DNA of 64,000 nucleotides from Anaeromassilibacillus sp. An172 (GTDB taxonomy: Bacteria > Bacillota > Clostridia > Oscillospirales > Acutalibacteraceae): contig NZ_NFKS01000008.1 in the NCBI RefSeq assembly GCF_002160515.1, forward strand, positions 50,035 through 114,034. Direction: 5' to 3'. Below are positions 1 through 9,125 of the stretch, piece by piece; position 1 is the stretch's first letter; each line of letters opens with the position of its first letter. Both the position numbers and the translations under genes were made by a program. The notes beneath the pieces were generated by a model. The model was not told the DNA's origin and made no database searches. It was given only the letters and a program-made list of their open reading frames with translations.

Positions 1-951
1 GAAGGATTTACAGAGACAAACGCTACAAATCCATACGGCGATGGTAAAACATACCTCATGCCAATGTTCTACAGCCCATGCGGCATCTTCTACAGCGCAA
101 ACCTCTTCGAGGAAAAGGGCTGGACAGTTCCAACAACATGGGACGAGATGTGGGAACTCGGCGACAAGGCTAAGGAAGAAGGAATCTCCCTCTTCACATA
201 CCCAACAACAGGTTACTTCGATGCTTTCATGTTTGCACTTCTCGCATCAACAGATAAGGGCATCGACCTCTACAACGACGTAACTTCCTTCAAAGAGGGC
301 GTTTGGGATACAGAGGAAGCAAGACAGGTACTCGACGTTATCGCAAAGCTTGCTACATACACAGAGCCAACAACAACAGAGAACGCTAACGACATCGACT
401 TCTCTAAGAACCAGCAGCTCGTTATCGACGGCAAAGCACTCTTCTGCCCTAACGGCACATGGCTCCCAGGTGAGATGGCTGACTCTACTCCAGAAGGTTT
501 CGTATGGGGCATGACAGCTGTTCCAGCAGTTTCTGCTGACAAGAACCCAACATCCTTCACATTCCTCGAGCAGATCTGGAGCCCGCAGGGTGCTAAGAAC
601 ACAGCTGGCGCAGATGCTTTCATCGCATTCATGTATTCAGATGCAGCTATCGATATCTTTGCTAAGTACGGCGCAGTTCAGCCAGTAGCAGGTATCGCTG
701 ACAAGCTCGAAGGCGACAACAAGACATTCTACAGCATCTATGATAACGGTGCAACAGCAGTTATGGGTGGCTTCGTAGCTACAACAGACGCTGGTGTAAC
801 ACCTGCAGATGCATACTTCACACCAGTTAACCAGCTCGTTGCAGGCGACATCACAGTTGACGAGTGGCTCGCAGGTATTAAGGATGCTAACACAGCTCTC
901 GGCGCAGCAGTAATTTCTGCTAGCGAAGAGGCTACTGATGCAGCAGCTTAA
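1..951 (+). CDS. Carbohydrate ABC transporter substrate-binding protein (C-terminal part)
   Basis: The frame is open from base 1, so the start, signal peptide and N-terminal lobe lie outside the window; about 316 residues remain. They read as the C-terminal part of an SBP_bac_1-type extracellular sugar-binding protein: the recurring ATWDEM-like helix start (TTWDEMWELGDKAKEEG), a central hinge region and an Ala-rich end with no anchor. It should bind the sugar outside the cell and deliver it to the two permeases that follow. Given the phosphorylase and kinase downstream, the likely ligand is galacto-N-biose or lacto-N-biose; this is inference from context. Codon choice is strongly biased, as in pgk and tpiA, suggesting high expression. 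A structured 170-base gap with a GC-rich hairpin separates it from the permeases, consistent with more binding protein than permease. Confidence 0.85.
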   Translation, partial: EGFTETNATNPYGDGKTYLMPMFYSPCGIFYSANLFEEKGWTVPTTWDEMWELGDKAKEEGISLFTYPTTGYFDAFMFALLASTDKGIDLYNDVTSFKEGVWDTEEARQVLDVIAKLATYTEPTTTENANDIDFSKNQQLVIDGKALFCPNGTWLPGEMADSTPEGFVWGMTAVPAVSADKNPTSFTFLEQIWSPQGAKNTAGADAFIAFMYSDAAIDIFAKYGAVQPVAGIADKLEGDNKTFYSIYDNGATAVMGGFVATTDAGVTPADAYFTPVNQLVAGDITVDEWLAGIKDANTALGAAVISASEEATDAAA

Positions 952-971
952 TCTTAATTAGAATGAGAACA

Positions 972-1087
972 AAAGTCGCTCAAAGCGATTTATCCCCAAT
1001 CTAAATAGATTTAAGTGGTATAAATAAACTTACCATGCGACTTTAATGTGGATCTATCAAGCGGTGGGCAGTTTGTCTGCCCGCCGC
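972..1087 (+). promoter_or_regulatory. Structured intercistronic RNA with attenuator-like hairpin
   Basis: The arm AAAGTCGC (972-979) pairs with GCGACTTT (1037-1044), enclosing two smaller helices. An alternative helix TCGCT/AGCGA (976-980 with 984-988) uses the same bases and would exclude the long one. A strong hairpin follows: GCGGTGGGCAG (1061-1071), loop TTTGT, CTGCCCGCCGC (1077-1087), then ATTTTC. The last hairpin has only a short T-run, so partial termination or 3'-end protection of the binding-protein mRNA is most likely. A true switch is possible but unproven. Confidence 0.5.
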
Positions 1088-1121
1088 ATTTTCATTAAAT
1101 AACCGATAGGAGAAATGCAGC

Positions 1122-2015
1122 ATGAAAAAAAGTGGCGGTAGAGGTCTGTTTGTCGGACTGTGCATTATCCCGACAACAGTGTTGTTTACATTATTCATGG
1201 TTGTACCTACATTGGAAGTTTTTTATTACTCCTTCTTCGGCGGATTCAGTAAATATAACATTACAAGCAAAAGTTTTGTAGGCTTCCAGAACTACATAGA
1301 TTTGTTTACAAATTCAACAATTGCTCCGAAGTTTATAGGCACATTCCAGAACACAATTCTTCTTATAGTACTTGTTACTATCATTACATTTGCATTTGCA
1401 CTTGTATACGCAGGTATTCTCAGCAGAGAAAAAATTAAAGGTCAAAATTTCTTCAGAATTATATTCTACATCCCAAATATACTTTCTGTAGTTGTTATTT
1501 CATCAATCTTCTTTAACGTAGTATACGATTCAGACATCGGTATACTCAACAGTATCACAAGCCTCTTTGGCTTTACAGTTCAGTGGAAATCAGGCAATGA
1601 GGTTGTTATCTTCAGCCTTGCAATTGCTATGATTTGGCAGGCAATCGGTTACTACATGGTTATGTACATGTCAAGTATGGCAGCCATTCCAGAGAGTATT
1701 TATGAAAGTGCAAACCTTGAAGGTGCAAGCCGCGTAAGAGTATTCTTCCAGATTACAATTCCACTTGTATGGACAAATATCCGTACAACACTTACATTCT
1801 TCATCATTTCTACAATCAACTTGAGCTATCTGTTTGTTCGTGCTATGTATGGCTCAAGAGCTCCTGAAAGTACATATGTTCTTCTCTACTACATGTATGA
1901 AAAGACACAAGACTATGGTCGTGCAATGGCAATAGGCGTTATCACGTTCTTGTTCTCATTCCTCCTTGCAGGTATTGTTAATGCGGTAACAAAGCGTGAG
2001 ATTCTTGAATTCTAA
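1122..2015 (+). CDS. Sugar ABC transporter permease, MalF/UgpA type
   Basis: Integral membrane protein of 297 residues, the usual length for this family, with about six membrane segments starting at residues 10-35. The cytoplasmic EAA-type loop is visible as YESANLEGASRVRVFFQ around residue 200, the contact site for the ATPase subunit. The ATG is preceded by GGAG at a good distance. It pairs with the next permease (19-base gap) to form the transmembrane channel for the sugar bound by the upstream protein. No ATPase gene is present, as is common for CUT1 importers that share one MsmK-type ATPase encoded elsewhere. Confidence 0.9.
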   Translation: MKKSGGRGLFVGLCIIPTTVLFTLFMVVPTLEVFYYSFFGGFSKYNITSKSFVGFQNYIDLFTNSTIAPKFIGTFQNTILLIVLVTIITFAFALVYAGILSREKIKGQNFFRIIFYIPNILSVVVISSIFFNVVYDSDIGILNSITSLFGFTVQWKSGNEVVIFSLAIAMIWQAIGYYMVMYMSSMAAIPESIYESANLEGASRVRVFFQITIPLVWTNIRTTLTFFIISTINLSYLFVRAMYGSRAPESTYVLLYYMYEKTQDYGRAMAIGVITFLFSFLLAGIVNAVTKREILEF

Positions 2016-2034
2016 GAAAGGAGCGGATTAAATT

Positions 2035-2913
2035 ATGAAAAATACCATTCTCAAAGAGCGTATAGTAAAAGTTATAATTTATCTCGCTCTTATCATTTTC
2101 GCACTTATTATCATTGTTCCTGTGCTCTGGGTTTTCCTGGCAGCGTTCAGACCTAACAGTGATTTCCGTGGCGAAACAGCAATGACAAGCCCTTGGTCAC
2201 TTCCAAGTGAATTTAGATTTGACAACTTTGTAGAAGCTTGGACAACAGCTAAAATGGGAGATTACTTCCTTAACTCTGTAATTGTTACAGCAGTTGCTCT
2301 TGCATTGCTTCTCGTTCTTGCAATCCCGGCATCTTATGTTCTTGCAAGATTTAAGTTCCCGGGTAAGAAAATACTTAACACAGCTCTCATGGGCGGATTG
2401 TTTGTTAACGTATCTTACATCGTTGTTCCGATTATGCTCCTTCTTTTGAGCTTCGACAGAGCAATCGGCATGACATTCTTTATGAACAACAAGTTCATAC
2501 TTGCAGTAGTACTTGCATCAACAGCTTTGCCGTTTACAATTTATCTTCTCGAAAGCTATTTTGTTACTATCCCTACAGCTTTCGAAGAAGCAGCATATGT
2601 TGACGGTGCAGGTTACTTTAAGACAATGTTCAGCATTATGATTCCAATGGCAAAGCCAAGTGTTATCACAGTTATTCTGTTTAACTTCCTTGCTTTCTGG
2701 AACGAGTACATCGTATCAATTACATTGCTCTCCGGAGACAACGTAACATTGCCGGTTGGTATTATGAACCTTTCACAGGCTTCACAGTCAAAGGCAGAAT
2801 ACGGACGTATGTACGCTGGACTTGTATTGGTAATGCTTCCGGTTCTCATCCTCTACATGTTTGTTCAGAAGAAACTTACACAGGGTATGACCGCCGGCGG
2901 TGTTAAGGGTTAA
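2035..2913 (+). CDS. Sugar ABC transporter permease, MalG type
   Basis: Second permease of the importer, 292 residues, about six membrane segments. The EAA loop reads FEEAAYVDGAGYFKTMFS (near residue 185), and the C-terminus ends KKLTQGMTAGGVKG, the familiar MalG-like tail (TxGxxxGxxKG). The start ATG follows AAGGAG. It forms a heterodimer with the preceding permease. Substrate is inferred from the downstream phosphorylase, not readable from the permease itself. Confidence 0.9.
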   Translation: MKNTILKERIVKVIIYLALIIFALIIIVPVLWVFLAAFRPNSDFRGETAMTSPWSLPSEFRFDNFVEAWTTAKMGDYFLNSVIVTAVALALLLVLAIPASYVLARFKFPGKKILNTALMGGLFVNVSYIVVPIMLLLLSFDRAIGMTFFMNNKFILAVVLASTALPFTIYLLESYFVTIPTAFEEAAYVDGAGYFKTMFSIMIPMAKPSVITVILFNFLAFWNEYIVSITLLSGDNVTLPVGIMNLSQASQSKAEYGRMYAGLVLVMLPVLILYMFVQKKLTQGMTAGGVKG

Positions 2914-2966
2914 TAATAAACTGCAAAGGAGGTTTTGGTTATATCTCTCTTTGAGCAGATATAACA

Positions 2967-3182
2967 TTGATTATGGAATCTAAGAAAATTATAAGCACAA
3001 TAATCGGTATTGTAGCATTTATTGTTGGTATGGTTTTAATTTTCGTAGGACGTAACGTAGCAGATATCGGACACCTTATAATGCAGTTTGTAGGTTTGTT
3101 TATTCTGCTTGGTCTTCTCTTTGTGTACAACAAAAGATGGACAAAATACGATGTTAAACCTGTTAAAAAAAATAAAAAATAA
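2967..3182 (+). CDS. Small two-helix membrane protein of the sugar operon
   Basis: A protein of about 70 residues with two hydrophobic stretches (roughly residues 8-28 and 36-54) and a lysine-rich tail (KPVKKNKK). No function is recognised; its place between MalG-type permease and phosphorylase suggests a role with the importer. The start is uncertain: TTG at 2967 or ATG at 2973, neither with a Shine-Dalgarno site at normal distance. A strong AAAGGAGG lies at 2925-2932, too far upstream. A nine-codon open frame from TTG 2935 ends at TAA 2962-2964, just before 2967, so translational coupling is possible. Confidence 0.6.
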   Translation: MIMESKKIISTIIGIVAFIVGMVLIFVGRNVADIGHLIMQFVGLFILLGLLFVYNKRWTKYDVKPVKKNKK

Positions 3183-3227
3183 TATTGGGCAAAATATGCC
3201 GGTATAACTGTGCATATTTGCGATGAT

Positions 3228-3262
3228 GTATGTCCGCCACTGCGTAGCAGCGACGGGCATAC
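3228..3262 (+). promoter_or_regulatory. Intercistronic hairpin before the phosphorylase gene
   Basis: GTATGTCCGCCACTG pairs with CAGCGACGGGCATAC around a four-base loop, with one G-U pair and two mismatches. No T-run follows, so it does not look like a terminator; an RNA-processing or mRNA-stability element ahead of the highly expressed phosphorylase gene is the simplest reading. Confidence 0.5.
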
Positions 3263-3332
3263 AGTTGTACCTAAAGGGTTGATTGCAGATTTTTTCTGTA
3301 AACATATATTTGTTTGAAAGGAAATTAAACTT

Positions 3333-5504
3333 ATGAAAGAGCCAACTAGAGAATTTGGTCGTGTTACCATTCCTACTGACATTGACGTTGTTCCCGAAAC
3401 ACTGGAACTTCTGAAAAAATGGGGAGCTGATGCTATCCGTGACTGTGACGGCACAGACTATCCAGAGGAATTGAAGTCAGTAGATGCAAAAGTTTATTCA
3501 ACTTATTACACAACAAGAAAAGACAACGAATGGGCAAAAGCAAACCCGGATGAAATACAGCAGATGTACATTATGACTGCTCCGAAAACAGCTATCGACG
3601 GTTCTCTGTCAATAGAGCTTATGAAAAATCTCTATCCTGACATGCTTTCCGTTAATACACGTGATGATATCACACGCTGGTGGGAAGTTATCGACCGTAC
3701 AACAGGTGAAGTTGTTCCTGTTGACCAGTGGAAGTATGATGAAGCTACAGGCTGCGTAGTAATCGACAAGGCAGTTCCTTTCCATGATTACACAGTAAGC
3801 TTCTTGGCATACATCATGTGGGATCCGGTACACATGTACAACGCAGTTGTTAATGACTGGAAGGGCGTTGAGCACCAGATTACTTTCGACGTTCGTCAGC
3901 CAAAGACTCACGAGTTTACAATGAAGCGTTTGCGCAAGTTTATCGAAGAGCATCCATATGTTGATGTTATCAGATATACAACATTCTTCCATCAGTTCAC
4001 ACTTATTTTTGACGAGCTTGCCCGTGAAAAGTATGTTGACTGGTACGGATATTCTGCAAGCGTAAGCCCATATATCCTCGAGCAGTTTGAAAAAGAAGTT
4101 GGCTACAAGTTCAGACCTGAATACATCATTGATCAGGGCTACATGAACAACCCATACAGAATTCCAACTAAGGAATTCAGAGATTTCCAGGCATTCCAGC
4201 GCAGAGAAGTTGCAAAGCTTGCTAAGGAAATGGTAGACATCACACACGAGTACGGCAAAGAAGCTATGATGTTCTTGGGCGACCACTGGATCGGCACAGA
4301 GCCATTCATGGACGAGTTCAAGACAATCGGCCTTGACGCAGTTGTTGGTAGTGTTGGTAACGGTGCAACTCTCCGTCTTATCAGCGATATTCCTGGCGTT
4401 AAGTACACAGAAGGCAGATTTCTTCCATACTTCTTCCCGGATACATTCCACGAGGGCGGCGACCCTGTTAAGGAAGCAAAATACAACTGGGTAACAGCAA
4501 GACGTGCAATCCTCAGAAAGCCAATCGACCGTATCGGATACGGCGGATATCTGAAGCTTGCAGTTGAGTTCCCTGAGTTTATAGAATATGTTCAGAGCGT
4601 TTGCAACGAGTTCAGAGAGCTTTATGAAAACGCAAAGGGCACAACTCCATACTGCGTAAAGACAGTAGCAGTTCTCAACTGCTGGGGTAAGATGAGAGCA
4701 TGGGGTAACCACATGGTTCACCATGGTCTTTATCAGAAGCAGAACTACTCATATTTCGGCGTTATTGAGGCACTCAGCGGCGCTCCATATGATGTTAAGT
4801 TCATCAGCTTTGACGATATTAAGGAAAATCCTGACATGCTCAAGGACATCGACGTTATCATCAACGACGGTGACGCTTACACAGCACACAGCGGCGGCGC
4901 ATTCTGGGCAGACGAGGAAATCGTTACAGCTATCAAGAAGTTCGTATACAACGGCGGCGGCTTCATCGGTGTTGGTGAGCCTTCTGCATATCAGTACCAG
5001 GGCAAGTACTTCCAGCTTTCCGGCGTTCTCGGCGTAGAGGAAGAGGTTGGATTTACACTTAACGTGGACAAGTACAACTGGGACGAGCACGAGCACTTCA
5101 TCACAGAGGATGTTAAGGGCGAAATCGACTTCGGTGAAGGCAAAAAGAATATCTATGCTCTTCCAGGCACAACAATTATCTGCCAGAGAGAGAAAGAAGT
5201 TCAGCTTGCAGTTAACGAGTTCGGTAACGGACGTGCTGTTTACATCAGCGGTCTCCCATACACATTCGAGAATGCAAGACTTCTCCACCGTGCAGTTATG
5301 TGGTCATCACACAGCGAGGCTGACCTCAACAAGTGGTACAGCACAAACTACAACGTTGACGTACACGCATATGTTGCAAACAACAAGTACTGCGTTGTTA
5401 ACAACACATACGAGCCACAGAGCACAACTGTTTACAGAGGCGACGGTTCAAGCTTTGATTTGGATATGGACGCTAACGAGATTATCTGGTACGAAATCAA
5501 CTGA
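3333..5504 (+). CDS. lnpA: 1,3-beta-galactosyl-N-acetylhexosamine phosphorylase (GH112)
   Basis: A cytoplasmic GH112 enzyme of 723 residues, the normal family length. It splits galacto-N-biose or lacto-N-biose with phosphate into galactose 1-phosphate and GalNAc or GlcNAc. The family-typical start (PTREFGRVTIPTD) and the motif GDHWIGTEP are present; Asp317 in that motif likely corresponds to the catalytic acid Asp313 of the Bifidobacterium longum enzyme (family knowledge, not tested here). The TIM barrel spans roughly residues 1-440, followed by a Rossmann-like domain and a C-terminal beta domain. A related specificity in GH112 is galactosyl-1,4-L-rhamnose; the N-acetylhexosamine kinase two genes downstream favours the GNB/LNB reading. 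ATG 3333 follows GAAAGGAAA. Confidence 0.9.
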   Translation: MKEPTREFGRVTIPTDIDVVPETLELLKKWGADAIRDCDGTDYPEELKSVDAKVYSTYYTTRKDNEWAKANPDEIQQMYIMTAPKTAIDGSLSIELMKNLYPDMLSVNTRDDITRWWEVIDRTTGEVVPVDQWKYDEATGCVVIDKAVPFHDYTVSFLAYIMWDPVHMYNAVVNDWKGVEHQITFDVRQPKTHEFTMKRLRKFIEEHPYVDVIRYTTFFHQFTLIFDELAREKYVDWYGYSASVSPYILEQFEKEVGYKFRPEYIIDQGYMNNPYRIPTKEFRDFQAFQRREVAKLAKEMVDITHEYGKEAMMFLGDHWIGTEPFMDEFKTIGLDAVVGSVGNGATLRLISDIPGVKYTEGRFLPYFFPDTFHEGGDPVKEAKYNWVTARRAILRKPIDRIGYGGYLKLAVEFPEFIEYVQSVCNEFRELYENAKGTTPYCVKTVAVLNCWGKMRAWGNHMVHHGLYQKQNYSYFGVIEALSGAPYDVKFISFDDIKENPDMLKDIDVIINDGDAYTAHSGGAFWADEEIVTAIKKFVYNGGGFIGVGEPSAYQYQGKYFQLSGVLGVEEEVGFTLNVDKYNWDEHEHFITEDVKGEIDFGEGKKNIYALPGTTIICQREKEVQLAVNEFGNGRAVYISGLPYTFENARLLHRAVMWSSHSEADLNKWYSTNYNVDVHAYVANNKYCVVNNTYEPQSTTVYRGDGSSFDLDMDANEIIWYEIN

Positions 5505-5607
5505 TTTTAAGACAGGTATATAAAGACGGAACAAAGGTGCAGCTGCTTTTTGCGGCTGCACCATAAATAGACTGAAAATAAATCTAATTTTTAAGGAGGA
5601 ATTCTCG

Positions 5608-6525
5608 TTGAAAAAGGCATTAGTTATTATGGCAGCCGGCATGGGAAGCAGATACGGCGGCTTGAAGCAGATTGATTCAGTTGGTCCTAACGGCGAAATC
5701 ATCATTGATTATTCTATTTATGATGCTAAACTTGCAGGATTCAGTAAGGTTTATTTTATTATCAAGAGAGAGAACTACGATATATTCCGTGAAGTAATAG
5801 GTGACAGAATTGCTTCCCAGATCGAGACTGAGTATGTTTTCCAGGAGCTTACAAATATTCCTGAGGGATATAAGGTTCCTGAAGAGCGTGTAAAGCCTTG
5901 GGGTACAGCACATGCTATCATGAGCTGCCTCGGAAAGGTTAAAGAGCCTTTCCTTGTTATCAATGCTGACGACTTCTATGGCAGAGATGCTTTTGTTAAG
6001 GTTTCCGAGTGGATTGACAAGGCTGACCTTAACGCAGATCCAATGCAGTACTGCATGGCAGGTTATATTCTTAAGAACACTCTTACAGAGTATGGCCATG
6101 TTGCAAGAGGCGTTTGCACAATGGACGAGAACAACTATCTCACAAGCATTGTTGAAAGAACAAAGATTATGCGCAGAGACGGCCAGGTTCAGTATACAGA
6201 GGATGAAGAAAACTGGGTAGACTTGGACGAAAATTCAATCGTTTCCATGAACTGCTGGTGCCTCACACCAAAATTCATCGATGAAACAGCAAAGCGTTTC
6301 ACGGAATTTTTGGATGAGAACCTTGAGAAGAATCCTCTCAAGTCCGAATATCTCCTTCCTACAGTTATCAGAGAGCTGATTGACGAGGGCAAGGCAACTG
6401 TTGAGGTTCTCAAGACAGACGCTACATGGTTCGGCGTAACATATAAGGACGACAAGCCATATGTTGTTAAGTCAATAAAGGATAAAGTAGACAGCGGAGA
6501 ATATCCGTCAAAATTGTGGGAGTGA
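5608..6525 (+). CDS. Sugar-phosphate nucleotidyltransferase
   Basis: NTP_transferase-fold protein of 305 residues. The nucleotide-binding signature AAGMGSRYGGLKQ lies at residues 9-21, and NADDFYGRDAF (near residue 120) holds the metal-binding Asp. TTG 5608 is the start, placed seven bases after AAGGAGGA. In bifidobacterial lacto-N-biose clusters a UTP-hexose-1-P uridylyltransferase fills this step, so this protein probably converts the hexosamine 1-phosphate (or Gal-1-P) made by its neighbours to a nucleotide sugar. It is of the RmlA/GlmU superfamily rather than GalT type; exact substrate is inference. Confidence 0.8.
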   Translation: MKKALVIMAAGMGSRYGGLKQIDSVGPNGEIIIDYSIYDAKLAGFSKVYFIIKRENYDIFREVIGDRIASQIETEYVFQELTNIPEGYKVPEERVKPWGTAHAIMSCLGKVKEPFLVINADDFYGRDAFVKVSEWIDKADLNADPMQYCMAGYILKNTLTEYGHVARGVCTMDENNYLTSIVERTKIMRRDGQVQYTEDEENWVDLDENSIVSMNCWCLTPKFIDETAKRFTEFLDENLEKNPLKSEYLLPTVIRELIDEGKATVEVLKTDATWFGVTYKDDKPYVVKSIKDKVDSGEYPSKLWE

Positions 6526-6531
6526 TATTTA

Positions 6532-7644
6532 GTGGCAGAGAAGAATTATAACTTTGACCTTATCGTAAGCCAGTTTTTAAACGAAGGCGACAAAATGGTA
6601 AGCGTTGGCCCATTCGGTGAAGGTCATATTAACGATACATACGCTGCTGTTATCGAGAATAACGGCGAAAAGAGAAGAATTATTGTTCAGAGAATTAACC
6701 ACAGCATCTTTACAGAGCCTGCAGCTCTCATGGACAATATTTACGGAGTTACAACTTTCCTTAAAAAGATTATCGAGGCTAACGGCGGAGACGTTCTCAG
6801 AGAGACTCTCACAGTTATCCCTGCAAAGGACGGAAAGCTCTATTTTGTAGATGAGGGCGGCAACTACTGGAGATCTTACATCTTCATTGAGGGTGCAACA
6901 ACCTATCAGAGCATCCAGACTAAGGAAGATTTCTACAACTGCGGAGCAGCTTTCGGTAACTTCCAGAGACTTTTGGCAGATTATCCTGCTGACCAGCTTT
7001 CAGAGTCCATTCCTAATTTCCACAACACAGAGAAGCGTTTCGAAGCTTTTGTTGAGGCTGTAAATAAGGACATCTGCGGACGTGCAAAAGACGTTCAGGC
7101 TGAAATCGAATTTGCAATGGCACGTAAAGAGGCTGCATGCGAAATCGTTAATATGCTCAAAGAGGGCAAAATTCCCCTCAGAGTTACACATAACGACACA
7201 AAGCTCAACAACATCATGATCGACGACGCTACAGGTAAGGCTATCTGCATCATCGACCTTGATACAATCATGCCGGGCGCAGCTGCTTATGACTTCGGCG
7301 ACAGCATTCGTTTCGGCGCAAGCACAGGCGCAGAGGACGAAGTTGACTTGAGCAAAATTGAAATGAGCCTTGAACTCTTCGAGGTATTTGCAAGCGGTTA
7401 CCTCAGCGTTGCTAAGGAATTCCTTACAGATGAAGAGCTTTACAGCCTTTCAATCGGTGCAAAGATTATGACATTCGAGTGCGGAATCAGATTCCTCACA
7501 GACTATCTCAGCGGAGATACATATTTCAAGATTCACAGACCAAACCACAATCTCGACCGTTGCCGCACACAGTTCAAGCTGGTTGCTGATATGGAAAAGA
7601 AGATGGATCAGATGCATGCAATTGTAAACAAGTACGCAAAATAA
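6532..7644 (+). CDS. nahK: N-acetylhexosamine 1-kinase (APH-like phosphotransferase)
   Basis: A 370-residue aminoglycoside-phosphotransferase-fold kinase. The catalytic loop THNDTKLNNIM (residues 219-229, Asp222 the likely base) and the metal-binding IDLDTIMPG (241-249) are clear. It should phosphorylate GlcNAc/GalNAc released by the phosphorylase at C1 with ATP. Starts at GTG 6532, six bases after the stop of the nucleotidyltransferase, so the two are co-transcribed and probably coupled. The identification as NahK rests on family motifs plus the GH112 neighbour. Confidence 0.85.
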   Translation: MAEKNYNFDLIVSQFLNEGDKMVSVGPFGEGHINDTYAAVIENNGEKRRIIVQRINHSIFTEPAALMDNIYGVTTFLKKIIEANGGDVLRETLTVIPAKDGKLYFVDEGGNYWRSYIFIEGATTYQSIQTKEDFYNCGAAFGNFQRLLADYPADQLSESIPNFHNTEKRFEAFVEAVNKDICGRAKDVQAEIEFAMARKEAACEIVNMLKEGKIPLRVTHNDTKLNNIMIDDATGKAICIIDLDTIMPGAAAYDFGDSIRFGASTGAEDEVDLSKIEMSLELFEVFASGYLSVAKEFLTDEELYSLSIGAKIMTFECGIRFLTDYLSGDTYFKIHRPNHNLDRCRTQFKLVADMEKKMDQMHAIVNKYAK

Positions 7645-7706
7645 TTCATTTTGCAGCTTGCAAATATTCTTAGTTTGTGTATAATTGTATTGTCAGAACG
7701 ACAAAA

Positions 7707-7739
7707 ATCGATAGTATTAAATACTTATCGATGATAAGT
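7707..7739. promoter_or_regulatory. Inverted repeats downstream of the kinase gene
   Basis: ACTTATC-GAT-GATAAGT (7723-7739) is a perfect palindrome. It overlaps a larger imperfect one in which ATCGATAGTATT faces ATACTTATCGAT. This could be an operator, or a 3'-UTR hairpin of the sugar operon whose terminator lies 140 bases further on. Function is not known. Confidence 0.4.
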
Positions 7740-7878
7740 CTGCACGGGGCTGCGGTGCTTGTTATGATTTAATATGAGTCTTTTGATTTGCAAAAAAATC
7801 ATCAAAAAGTTATTCTAAGCACCTGCGTTTCAAATCTTTCTATTATTTTAAACGAGCACTGCGGCTCTTTCGCAGAAG

Positions 7879-7911
7879 GGGAAGGTATCTTCGGATACTT
7901 TCCCTTTTTTT
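7879..7911 (+). terminator. Rho-independent terminator of the sugar operon
   Basis: GGGAAGGTATC, UUCG-type loop, GATACTTTCCC, then seven T. It lies 235 bases past the kinase stop codon. The 503-base gene-free stretch 7645-8147 holds only this, the inverted repeats at 7707-7739 and a likely -10 (TATAAT, 8075-8080) with an orphan AAAGGAGG (8104-8111) that belonged to the lost start of the next gene. The short open frame at 7788-8027 runs through the terminator and is not accepted. Confidence 0.9.
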
Positions 7912-8147
7912 GTTTTGTGATTTTAATCATCTTGACATTAGTAAAAAACCATATGAAACATAAGAAAACACTTTATAATATTGATATATTTATTGCGGTA
8001 TGTTATAATAAGCTGAAAACAGGCTAAATAATACAATATTTCTAAGCATTAAAAATATTTTTTATTGATTATAGTATAATTGGCAGGATTGAGCAAATTT
8101 GAAAAAGGAGGTTCTAGGTAAGGGGCAATATATACCGCTTCTGTTTT

Positions 8148-9125
8148 ATGCTATTCTGCTGGCTGATTATATTAAGACTTTTGATAATATTTCTGACTGT
8201 TGAGGACGGAGTTTTAAAGGTTACAAAGCCTGAGACAACTGCCGAGGTAGAACTTACTGCAAAGATTTCCTACAACGACAATGAATATGACTACGTTATT
8301 AAGGTTAAAGTTTTGTCACAGCAGGACATCGACAATACATACGACATAAACCCAACACCACACAGCCTTGTTATGAACTACAAAACAATAGACTTTGACA
8401 ATGTAAAAGTCTTCTACGAAACAGGCATAACTGAGGTTACAAAGAGCCGTGTCAATGAGATAATGGAAAAACAGGGCGTGGCTTATGAAGTGGTTGAGGA
8501 TTACAGCCAGAGTACATTGGCTCTTGGCATTAAGGACTCAGCAGAGGCAGTAGACCAGAACACAGCAGGCTATGACAGCGATTTGTTTACAGTCGCTGAA
8601 ACAAAATATGATATTCATTATATCGATATCAACGAGAACGGCAGAGTTACAATTCTCGGTGAGGATGACGACGCTGTTTACTATGGTCTTGCAACTCTTG
8701 ACGAGGCTATGACAACAGTTGACGACCAGCTTTACATGAACAGACTTAACTCTGTTTACGGAACAGACCTTGACGTTGTTGACGGTATTGGAATACTTTC
8801 CAACCCGATGAATCAGGCGGAAGCAAGTAAGGTTTCCTTGTACGGCGTTGCTGATTACACATGGAATACCGCAAACTTTAATGCTCAGGAAAACTGGGAA
8901 GAGTCCTTCTGCACATATACAGACGATGTGGCTATGGCAGAAGCTTTGAGAACATTTGCAAGCTATGCTTCTAAGGACCAGGATTACACAGATATTAAAT
9001 CAGTATTTGACAAATATCGTCAGGATAAGTCAAATTACGCTTTTATCAGCCGGGAACATATCCTACAACAAATATTATCGACGGAAATAAGACAACATTT
9101 GTATGGCTTTACAGCCAGGCTGTAA
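8148..9125 (+). pseudogene. Broken GH84-like beta-N-acetylglucosaminidase, first part
   Basis: Remains of a secreted family-84 hexosaminidase. The start and signal peptide are gone: a good Shine-Dalgarno site (8104-8111) has no start codon after it. Residues 20-60 are the end of a bacterial Ig-like domain (KVTKPETTAEVELTAK). INPTPHSL begins the GH84 N-terminal domain, ending VYYGLATLDEAM. The next recognisable block, NPMNQAEASKVSLYGVADYTWN, belongs to the end of the GH84 catalytic domain, so the barrel core (family motif xGFYGxPW and the catalytic Asp-Asp pair) is deleted. A frameshift between about 9029 and 9060 separates it from the discoidin-like part that follows. No enzyme activity is expected. 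Confidence 0.8.

Noticed and set aside
3609..4724. A 371-codon open frame on the minus strand
   Set aside because: It lies entirely inside and antisense to the GH112 gene, has no ribosome site, and its product is Cys/Leu-rich noise typical of the codon bias of the plus-strand gene.
7788..8027. A 79-codon plus-strand frame
   Set aside because: It reads through a perfect terminator and has no ribosome site; the hydrophobic part is encoded by the T-run.
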